A stretch of 26,331 bases of DNA. Origin: Candidatus Peregrinibacteria bacterium CG11_big_fil_rev_8_21_14_0_20_46_8. Lineage in GTDB: Bacteria > Patescibacteriota > Gracilibacteria > UBA1369 > UM-FILTER-53-11. The number at the start of each line of letters is the position of its first letter. Within the stretch, counting starts at the first letter, position 1. Under the pieces are notes generated by a model. The model was not told the DNA's origin. It made no database searches and saw nothing but the letters and a program-made list of their open reading frames with translations. The stretch covers positions 5,435 through 31,765 of the forward strand of contig PCVQ01000011.1 of the NCBI GenBank assembly GCA_002796025.1, given 5' to 3'. The position numbers were made by a program, and so were the translations under genes. This document shows, one piece after another, positions 21,269-26,331 of this stretch.

Positions 21269-21889
21269 TTATTCTAACACGTCTTGGATCTTTGCAAAGA
21301 AGTCGGACAGGGTCGCATTATTATCGATTACATAATCCGCTTTGGGAAGATTTAAACGCTGAATCAAAATCAGCTTATCGAGCTCGGCCTCCGGAATATT
21401 ACGCTCGTTCCCCGCCTTCGCGAGGAGCCTAGCTTTTATAACTTTCGTAGGAGCGTCCACAAGCAAGATCGAGTCCACAAATTGCCCCATCTGGCCCTCA
21501 TCGAAATAAAATGATTCAATACAAATAGATTTTTGTGCGCCCGCGCCGCCCTCCTTAAGTTGAACAATTTTTTTATGCACTAAATCGGTAATGACCGGCT
21601 GCATTGCCGCATTCAGCTTGCGCAACTGCAATGCATCTCCCAGCACCAGACTGCGCAAGCGTGCCCGATCAACCTCTTCTTCTCCAACAAATTCACTCCC
21701 AAATTCCCGCCGAATAATCTCATATCCCTCCTGCCCGCGCTTATATATATCGTGCACAAGCTTATCGGCATGAATCCACGCAAAGCCGTGCTCGCGCTCC
21801 AAATATTCACAGAGGGTGCTCTTGCCCGCACCGATAACACCGGTTACACCCAGTATGAGTCTCCCCGAATTTGAATGCCTAAGTCGCAT
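21269..21889 (-). CDS. coaE: Dephospho-CoA kinase
   Basis: CoaE phosphorylates the 3'-OH of dephospho-CoA, the last step of coenzyme A synthesis. The 206-residue protein has the P-loop GVIGAGKST (about 17-25), the family stretch WIHADKLVHDIY, and a lid and C-terminal part containing LLVDAPTKVIKARLL, then the typical late ADYVIDNNATLSDF. Between them lies IESFYFDEGQMG, somewhat diverged from common CoaE. Its first 46 bases overlap the end of the upstream HEPN-like gene. No usable internal start keeps the P-loop in place, so the overlap seems real. A diverged nucleotide kinase of the same fold is the alternative. Confidence 0.87.
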   Translation of the reverse strand: MRLRHSNSGRLILGVTGVIGAGKSTLCEYLEREHGFAWIHADKLVHDIYKRGQEGYEIIRREFGSEFVGEEEVDRARLRSLVLGDALQLRKLNAAMQPVITDLVHKKIVQLKEGGAGAQKSICIESFYFDEGQMGQFVDSILLVDAPTKVIKARLLAKAGNERNIPEAELDKLILIQRLNLPKADYVIDNNATLSDFFAKIQDVLE

Positions 21890-22263
21890 AGTGCGCGTTT
21901 AAATGATGAAAGTGCCTGCATCGCCTCGCGCGGGCGAACTTCGTGATCGACTTCGTGCGCAATTCTATTCCGCAGCTTATGTGCCCGCCATATGCCATTG
22001 TTATCGGAAAAAAGCGGCCGCGCCTTTTTCATCATCTCACCCAGCGTGCCGACATAACCTTTTTTACGCAAAACATAGGCCAATAATTTATCGGCTTCGA
22101 TAATCGATTGCGCAGGATCGGTCTCAACTTTAGCACTCAAACGCAGCCAGTTTTCTAAAACCAGCGCCTGTTCACCGCGCGAAAGCCGGCGTCTTCGCCG
22201 CACAAACAACTCAAAACCAATAAAGCCGGCGACCACAATCAAAGTGAAAATCACAATCTCCAT
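21844..22263 (-). CDS. Membrane-anchored HEPN-like protein, 139 aa
   Basis: One N-terminal hydrophobic segment (about residues 3-20, IVIFTLIVVAGFIGFELFV) is followed by a stop-transfer RRRRR cluster, placing the rest in the cytoplasm. The soluble domain is helical, with WLRLSAKVETDPAQSIIEAD and then KLLAYVLRKKGYVG. Near the end is AHKLRNRIAHEV. The R-N-x-x-x-H arrangement (R at about 97, H at about 102) is the motif of HEPN-fold nucleases and related non-catalytic proteins. Similar anchored proteins next to coaE or other housekeeping genes are common in Patescibacteria. Whether it is an RNase is unknown. It overlaps coaE by 46 bases, and a TAGAAT box ends seven bases before its start. Confidence 0.75.
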   Translation of the reverse strand: MEIVIFTLIVVAGFIGFELFVRRRRRLSRGEQALVLENWLRLSAKVETDPAQSIIEADKLLAYVLRKKGYVGTLGEMMKKARPLFSDNNGIWRAHKLRNRIAHEVDHEVRPREAMQALSSFKRALCDLGIQIRGDSYWV

Positions 22264-22270
22264 ACCGCGT

Positions 22271-22276
22271 ATTCTA
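22271..22276 (-). promoter_or_regulatory. Possible -10 box for the HEPN-like gene
   Basis: TAGAAT on the minus strand (22276-22271) ends seven bases before the ATG at 22263 and lies just before the end of the upstream PH-domain gene. It has no clear -35 and no Shine-Dalgarno site downstream. Confidence 0.3.
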
Positions 22277-22284
22277 CAATTTCT

Positions 22285-22875
22285 CTACTCATCCTCAAAG
22301 TCGATACTCGGAATTCCATGCTGGACCACATGCTGCTGAAGCATATCCGAAAGAATACCCTGCAATGCACGATGATCACGGAAACTCTTTTTACTTACAA
22401 AATCATCCTGTGCTTTGGTCAGCATATCGGCATTTCTCTTTGGCTTCCATGCATTTTTAAAGACAGAAGGATTACCGGTAAATTTATCGAGCTGAATATT
22501 TCCATAGTTTAAGAGTGTTGGCAGCACCCCGTTTACCTCATAGCCAATGCCTTGAATAATATGATATTCTATTCTTTGTGACATCTTTTGAAAAAATCCC
22601 TGCCAAAAGATTTCTACAATACTTTGATTCGTAACAAGCCAGACATCGTAGTACCAATCCAATATCTCGTAGAGAAAGCGAATGCCTCCGATACCCAACC
22701 ATACGGCCGCAAAAAGAGTAATCTGAGGAAATAACCACCAAGCAAAAAGCGGCAAAAAAATCCCAAAAAATCCAAGTTTCAAAAAAATAACCGCCTCAAT
22801 GGCAAAATGACGGCGAATTACAAAGATAATTTCCTCCCCCTCAGCCAGATAGCCTTTATAAAGAAAGTCTCGCAT
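22285..22875 (-). CDS. PH-domain membrane protein (bacterial PH / DUF304-like)
   Basis: From ATG 22875 the 196-residue protein reads MRDFLYKGYLAEGEEIIFVI. Two hydrophobic segments follow (about 28-50, VIFLKLGFFGIFLPLFAWWLF; and 51-68, ITLFAAVWLGIGGIRFLYEIL). Next comes DWYYDVWLVTNQSIVEIFWQ, the hallmark start of bacterial PH domains of the YdbS/YdbT type, then a long beta-rich part with GNIQLDKFTGN. The charged C-terminal helix faces the cytoplasm. Such proteins are frequent in Patescibacteria, and their role is unknown. The longer ATG at 22911 would overlap the divergent lepB start, and the promoter-like TGTTACACT seven bases before 22875 favours the shorter form. Confidence 0.85.
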   Translation of the reverse strand: MRDFLYKGYLAEGEEIIFVIRRHFAIEAVIFLKLGFFGIFLPLFAWWLFPQITLFAAVWLGIGGIRFLYEILDWYYDVWLVTNQSIVEIFWQGFFQKMSQRIEYHIIQGIGYEVNGVLPTLLNYGNIQLDKFTGNPSVFKNAWKPKRNADMLTKAQDDFVSKKSFRDHRALQGILSDMLQQHVVQHGIPSIDFEDE

Positions 22876-22882
22876 CGCGAAA

Positions 22883-22891
22883 AGTGTAACA
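22883..22891 (-). promoter_or_regulatory. Extended -10 promoter of the PH-domain gene
   Basis: On the minus strand TG-T-TACACT (22891-22883) ends seven bases before the ATG at 22875. It lies in the 25-base gap between two divergent genes and overlaps a near-palindrome GTGTaACAC, so a weak lepB promoter could share the site. Confidence 0.4.
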
Positions 22892-22900
22892 CCGAAAGTT

Positions 22901-23596
22901 ATGAGCTTCAAACAATGGGCGGATAAGCACCCAAATCAATACTTTGTCCTCGACATTGCAATTAACATTATTGTTATTGTTGCTTTAGTATATGGCGTAC
23001 GCAGCTATCTCATCTCACCCTTTCAAGTTTTTGGTCCATCAATGTGCAATACACTCAATTTTATCGATAACGAGTGCCAGAGATCATTTGGCGAATATCT
23101 TATTGTAAATAAAGCGAAATATCATTTAGGAGATGTAGCGCGCGGAGATATTGTAGTCTTTGAACCGCCCACCATTGCCGGTGATTTGCATGAAGAATAC
23201 TATATAAAACGTATCATCGGACTGCCCGGTGATACTGTCTCAATCCGGGACGGACGCGTTTTTGTACAGCCGGCGGACAGTGACGAATCTATTCAATTAG
23301 AAGAGCCATACCTCAACGAACAAAATCGCAACAAAACTCTTACAAACGGTGCAGGACGCAACAAAACATATCCTCCCGTACCCGAAGGGCATTACTTTGT
23401 AATGGGTGATAATCGGGCGCAAAGCACTGACTCGCGGACATGCTTTGAACCATCATCGCGCAATGCCTGTGACGATCCTCACAAATATTTTATAGAAAAA
23501 AGTTCCATTTCGGGACGCTCTTGGTTCATCTTGTGGCCATTTGAACGTGCAAGGATCTTGCGCAATCCGGACTACTCAGCACTTCTGGAAAAATAA
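22901..23596 (+). CDS. lepB: Signal peptidase I
   Basis: Signal peptidase I removes signal peptides from exported proteins at the outer face of the membrane. The 231-residue enzyme has one N-terminal membrane segment (about 14-32, YFVLDIAINIIVIVALVYG). The catalytic Ser47 lies in FGPSMCNTL, and the general-base Lys103 lies in YYIKRIIGLPGDTV. The late box YFVMGDNRAQSTDSR is complete. An extra loop containing two Cys (CFEPSSRNAC) follows that box, as in several CPR signal peptidases, and may be a disulfide. The gene diverges from the PH-domain gene with only 25 bases between start codons. Its 3' end overlaps the convergent 134-residue gene by 25 bases. Confidence 0.95.
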   Translation: MSFKQWADKHPNQYFVLDIAINIIVIVALVYGVRSYLISPFQVFGPSMCNTLNFIDNECQRSFGEYLIVNKAKYHLGDVARGDIVVFEPPTIAGDLHEEYYIKRIIGLPGDTVSIRDGRVFVQPADSDESIQLEEPYLNEQNRNKTLTNGAGRNKTYPPVPEGHYFVMGDNRAQSTDSRTCFEPSSRNACDDPHKYFIEKSSISGRSWFILWPFERARILRNPDYSALLEK

Positions 23597-23976
23597 AGTT
23601 CAATTAAGAGTGCAATTGCAACCAAAAGCAAACCACTCCACCATGTTAAAGCTTTAAGCAAGAGAAGAAAAACTGCTCCAAGTGCACAAAGCGTGAGCAG
23701 GAGTCCTTGGCGAGTCGAGATACTTACGTGGTCCAGATAAATCTCGTCTTTGTGAAATATGAGCCGTATAGCAAAGCCAAGCAGGGTAAATGTTGCTGCA
23801 AGCGCAACAAAACTGCTTAAAAAAAAGAGCGCTAACGGAAGTGAGGCGACCGAACGGCAAATAGTTATTTCGCCGGGTGCAGTACACGGTTCCAGCTTAG
23901 TTATAATTATAGTAAATGCGCCCCAACCAATGAGCGAAGTTACCAGCATAATCAGAAAGTATTTTCGATGTGTCAT
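23572..23976 (-). CDS. Four-helix integral membrane protein, 134 aa, unknown function
   Basis: Four hydrophobic segments are visible. They are about residues 6-25 (YFLIMLVTSLIGWGAFTIII), 47-71 (LPLALFFLSSFVALAATFTL), 91-108 (LLLTLCALGAVFLLLLKA) and 112-129 (WSGLLLVAIALLIELYF). Two Cys (31 and 40) lie in the first outer loop and could pair. The cytoplasmic loop holds FHKDEIYLDHVSISTRQGLL. Proteins of this size and plan recur in Patescibacteria, but no function is known to me. It follows the 302-residue membrane protein by 6 bases, so the two probably share a transcript and may work together. Its end overlaps lepB on the opposite strand. Confidence 0.8.
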   Translation of the reverse strand: MTHRKYFLIMLVTSLIGWGAFTIIITKLEPCTAPGEITICRSVASLPLALFFLSSFVALAATFTLLGFAIRLIFHKDEIYLDHVSISTRQGLLLTLCALGAVFLLLLKALTWWSGLLLVAIALLIELYFSRSAE

Positions 23977-23982
23977 AACTTG

Positions 23983-24891
23983 TTAGGTATTTACCCCACG
24001 ATTCATATGCAGCGCCACACTCACGGCTATCATCAACAATCCGAGAATACCGTACCAAAGTGCAATCTGCATTTGACTTGCACTAACCTGCTGCAATACA
24101 AAGGATGCCGCCTGCAGCTGTGCTTCTGAAAAATCCGCACTCGCCGCAAATTCAGGCTGTTGTGGAATTTTGGTAAGCAAATGTGCAATATAGTATGTCA
24201 GTATGCCGATGAGCATAAACGGTATACCAATCCAACGGGCTATCGAGTCCCAAGGCTTCCAAATGAGCAGTCCGATAATTATCATCCCGATGAGCGTCGG
24301 CACAATCAAAATAAAGGCAACAAGGCGGTCAGCCCGTATAATTGACCCTATGAGTGCCACAATTTCTGGATACTCCGCACTTCGTACAACAATACGCGGC
24401 GGGAGATGTTTTGTAAGAATGTCTTCAGCCATTGTATGAAAATGCTCGCGCTCAAATCCCGGTGGCACGCAAAATCTGAACTGCGTTTCAATATCCTCTC
24501 CCCGCTCACATTGCGGCAAATTATCGGCAAGCTCGGGAACAATTGCCCTCAGCTCTTCGCGCAACGGTTTCAAATCGACTGTAATTTCATTCTCCTGATG
24601 CTGTGCGCGTAGTGTTTGAAAAATAGTTTCCACAGCACTTTCGAGAATCGTCTGATAGCGCTCTTGTGTAAGAACCATTGCGATTCTCTTCTTAAATAAA
24701 GCTTGATCCTGAGGATTTCGTGCAAATTCCTCTGAAGCAATCTCTACAAAAAGCTCATAGCTTGGCGGCACTACCGACGTCTTAACTCTCTCCTCATTTA
24801 AAAAAGTCTGCCGAAGCGCATACAGAAGAGTCATTGGGACCAATGTGGCCACAAATAGGAAGATAAAGATCACAGCAAAAAATTTCCGCAT
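23983..24891 (-). CDS. Integral membrane protein with large outer domain, 302 aa
   Basis: An N-terminal hydrophobic segment (about residues 4-25, FFAVIFIFLFVATLVPMTLL) is followed by a soluble domain of about 160 residues, predicted outside the membrane. Three more membrane segments follow: about 190-210 (VAFILIVPTLIGMIIIGLL), 219-240 (WIGIPFMLIGILTYYIAHLL) and 276-296 (ALWYGILGLLMIAVSVAL). The outer domain is helical and acidic, and its Cys 128 and 141 may form a disulfide. A second outer loop (about 242-275) is Gln/Ala-rich. The ATG at 24891 is chosen over GTG 24900 because a TGCTATCAT box ends ten bases before it. Function is unknown. It pairs with the 134-residue protein downstream. Confidence 0.8.
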   Translation of the reverse strand: MRKFFAVIFIFLFVATLVPMTLLYALRQTFLNEERVKTSVVPPSYELFVEIASEEFARNPQDQALFKKRIAMVLTQERYQTILESAVETIFQTLRAQHQENEITVDLKPLREELRAIVPELADNLPQCERGEDIETQFRFCVPPGFEREHFHTMAEDILTKHLPPRIVVRSAEYPEIVALIGSIIRADRLVAFILIVPTLIGMIIIGLLIWKPWDSIARWIGIPFMLIGILTYYIAHLLTKIPQQPEFAASADFSEAQLQAASFVLQQVSASQMQIALWYGILGLLMIAVSVALHMNRGVNT

Positions 24892-24901
24892 AGCGGGCAC
24901 T

Positions 24902-24910
24902 ATGATAGCA
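24902..24910 (-). promoter_or_regulatory. Possible extended -10 promoter (TGCTATCAT)
   Basis: On the minus strand TG-C-TATCAT (24910-24902) lies just after the stop of the DHH gene. It ends ten bases before ATG 24891, suggesting a separate, nearly leaderless transcript for the two membrane protein genes. Confidence 0.4.
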
Positions 24911-24915
24911 GAACT

Positions 24916-25902
24916 TTAGGCATTTTTGGGCACAATCTTCCAGACGATTTTTTTCTCCAATTGTCCATGCACGCGAAAGCCCGATGCCTTTGGATGCCCG
25001 CCACCGCCGAACTGCCCCGCGATATCCGAAACATTTACATCGTCGCGCTGCGTGCGCAGAGAACCTTTAACGTAATCATTATCTTCGGTAAGAAGCATGG
25101 TAAAGCGCGCTCCCTCGACGGTATTCATCAAATCTACAATGCCGCCCGTATCACCGCTATATGCATCAATTTCTTCAATATCATCTTGCGTTACAACAGA
25201 ACTCACCACGCCTTGATCATTTAACCGCAAGTTCTCCAAAATAAAGCCCCATAAGCGAAGCTGCGAAAGCGTGGCATCACGGAAGAGCGGCTTCACAATC
25301 TCTTCAATCTTAATTCCCTGCTCCATAAGCTCAGCTGCAATTGCAAACGTATCTTGCGTAGTGTTTGCATGCATCATCCCGCCGGTGTCATTGTAAATTC
25401 CCGTCATAATCGCGAGCGCCATATCCCGATTCACTTTAACTGGCAAACGTTGTATCAATTTCCACGTAATCATCGAGGCGGATGAAGTTTTGGGATCGAC
25501 AATATTCACCGTACCGAACAACTCGTTGCTGGCATGGTGATCGATATTCAAAATAGGAACTTTCTTTGAAAGAAACTCAGGGTACCGCTCATGAAAGCCG
25601 GTCATATGGGATGCGCCTGCGTCGCTAATGATAATAAGATCGTATTCATCCATATTAAAACTCGTGATAAAGCGATCACTCCACGGTAAGAATCTCAGCC
25701 TCTTCGGAATATCATCGATGCACGCTAAAATAGGATTTTTTCCCATTTGGTCGAGAGCCATTGCTAAAGCGATTGAGGCACCAAGCGTGTCTCCGTCTGG
25801 ACGGCGGTGAGATACCAGCAAAATTCGATGGCTTTTCTGAATAAGATCGACTGCCTGGTCGAATTCTTGGGGGAAGTGCTTTATTTCTTGAGATTGGTTC
25901 AT
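24916..25902 (-). CDS. DHH/DHHA1 phosphoesterase (NrnA-like)
   Basis: DHH proteins of the NrnA type degrade nanoRNA and may hydrolyse pAp or cyclic-dinucleotide breakdown products. The 328-residue protein contains the metal-binding motifs in order. Motif I is SHRRPDGDTLGAS (His32, Asp36, Asp38) and motif II is IISDAGASH (Asp94). The DHH signature is at 121-123 (LNIDHHASN), and motif IV is GIYNDTGGMMH. The C-terminal DHHA1 domain ends with the RNA-binding GGGGHPKASGF. This is the standard single DHH-DHHA1 layout without membrane or GGDEF domains. Substrate (nanoRNA, pAp, pGpG or pApA) cannot be decided. A strong divergent promoter region lies between it and fmt. Confidence 0.92.
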   Translation of the reverse strand: MNQSQEIKHFPQEFDQAVDLIQKSHRILLVSHRRPDGDTLGASIALAMALDQMGKNPILACIDDIPKRLRFLPWSDRFITSFNMDEYDLIIISDAGASHMTGFHERYPEFLSKKVPILNIDHHASNELFGTVNIVDPKTSSASMITWKLIQRLPVKVNRDMALAIMTGIYNDTGGMMHANTTQDTFAIAAELMEQGIKIEEIVKPLFRDATLSQLRLWGFILENLRLNDQGVVSSVVTQDDIEEIDAYSGDTGGIVDLMNTVEGARFTMLLTEDNDYVKGSLRTQRDDVNVSDIAGQFGGGGHPKASGFRVHGQLEKKIVWKIVPKNA

Positions 25903-25913
25903 GAGAGCACGGA

Positions 25914-25941
25914 ATTCTACTTATTTTAATAATTTTGTCAA
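25914..25941 (-). promoter_or_regulatory. Promoter of the DHH phosphoesterase gene
   Basis: On the minus strand a perfect TTGACA (25941-25936), a 16-base spacer and TAGAAT (25919-25914) form a strong sigma70-type promoter. The expected start near 25907 is about five bases before the ATG at 25902, and there is no Shine-Dalgarno site. Confidence 0.65.
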
Positions 25942-25967
25942 TAGTCGCTGCTTATTTTATTCAAATT

Positions 25968-25976
25968 TGCTACCCT
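25968..25976 (+). promoter_or_regulatory. Possible extended -10 promoter of fmt (TGCTACCCT)
   Basis: TG-C-TACCCT ends exactly six bases before the fmt ATG at 25983, the same spacing as at 8756 and 19675. The hexamer matches the consensus only at its T, A and last T, so support comes mainly from the position. Confidence 0.35.
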
Positions 25977-25982
25977 TGGAAT

Positions 25983-26331
25983 ATGCGCAAAATTAAGGTT
26001 ATCTTTATTGGAACAGGTTCACTTGGCTGCCCAATTCTCCACTCACTTATTAATGACGGTCGAGTCGAGCTTCCCTTTATAATTACAGGGCAAGATAAAC
26101 CCCAGGGACGAAAAATGCAGATGCAAGCAAATGAGATTAAAAAACTCGCTTTATTGAATAATTTAATTGTTCACCAACCTGTAAAAAGCATATCAGAATT
26201 GAACAATAAAATTGTCCAAGCAAGCCCGGATTTCCTTCTCTTAACTGCATTTGGCCAACTCATTCCAAGCAGCACACTTGCACTCCCCAAGATCGCGCCT
26301 GTTAATATCCACTGGTCGCTTCTTCCTAAAT
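25983..26331 (+). CDS. fmt: Methionyl-tRNA formyltransferase, N-terminal part (cut by window end)
   Basis: Fmt formylates initiator Met-tRNA using 10-formyl-tetrahydrofolate. The frame is open from ATG 25983 to the window end, covering the first 116 residues of a protein usually about 310 long. The Rossmann start KVIFIGTGSLGCPILHSL is followed by ITGQDKPQGRKMQMQANEIK, which matches the Fmt loop TQPDKPxGRG with some divergence. LLTAFGQLIP and NIHWSLLPK follow; the Asn-x-His of the last motif is the catalytic pair. The usual Thr-Pro in the first loop is Thr-Gly here. It diverges from the DHH gene across an 80-base promoter region. Other formyltransferases of the same fold are unlikely given the DKPxGR and SLLPK motifs. 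Confidence 0.88.
   Translation, partial: MRKIKVIFIGTGSLGCPILHSLINDGRVELPFIITGQDKPQGRKMQMQANEIKKLALLNNLIVHQPVKSISELNNKIVQASPDFLLLTAFGQLIPSSTLALPKIAPVNIHWSLLPK

Noticed and set aside
22876..22911. Longer start for the PH-domain protein (ATG 22911)
   Set aside because: It would overlap the lepB start codon. The 12 extra residues are not typical, and a promoter-like box fits the ATG at 22875.

Overview
The window looks like chromosomal DNA of a Patescibacteria (Candidate Phyla Radiation) bacterium. This rests on the gene set and layout, since there is no rRNA gene to confirm it. Coding is dense on both strands, with several overlapping gene ends. Housekeeping proteins are compact. Several small membrane proteins are of the kind usually seen in this group. 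There is also a TrmB-type regulator and a stand-alone Elp3, both more typical of archaea and Patescibacteria than of model bacteria. No tRNA, rRNA, CRISPR array, insertion sequence or prophage was seen.

Layout. 1-1880 (+): end of obg, then pth and rplU. 1858-5163 (-): an apparent operon of a TrmB-like regulator, a 512-residue protein of unknown function, and an RluA-family pseudouridine synthase. 5401-8732 (+): tyrS and recG. 8756-14831 (+): a lineage-specific block with a 47-codon ORF, a structured intergenic region, three tandem membrane-anchored Cys-containing proteins that look paralogous (two convincingly), a strong terminator, and a 1067-residue membrane/coiled-coil protein with a region resembling a pre-toxin TG domain. 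14835-16454 (-): elp3. 16544-17092 (-): a G+C-rich orphan gene with its own promoter, Shine-Dalgarno site and terminator. 17224-19346 (+): an ACT-domain protein, a Trm9-like methyltransferase and a WecG/TagA glycosyltransferase. 19391-22875 (-): small membrane protein, gatB, coaE, a membrane-anchored HEPN-like protein and a PH-domain membrane protein. 22901-23596 (+): lepB. 23572-25902 (-): two membrane proteins and a DHH phosphoesterase. 25983-end (+): start of fmt.

Common themes. Many genes serve translation: Pth, L21, RluA-type synthase, TyrRS, Elp3, Trm9-like methyltransferase, GatB, Fmt and Obg. Elp3 and the Trm9-like enzyme would together make a cm5U/mcm5U wobble-uridine pathway, better known from eukaryotes. 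Many first genes lack a Shine-Dalgarno site and carry a sigma70 -10 box (often extended, TGnTAnnnT) ending only 6-11 bases before the ATG, which suggests leaderless transcription. The orphan gene at 16544-17092 breaks this rule.

The most novel parts are the 8.7-14.8 kb envelope-like cluster and the 16.5-17.3 kb regulatory region. In the latter, two near-identical 20-bp palindromes, centred 40 bp apart, lie between the ACT-domain gene and the divergent orphan gene. One covers the ACT gene's start codon and the other the orphan gene's -35 box.
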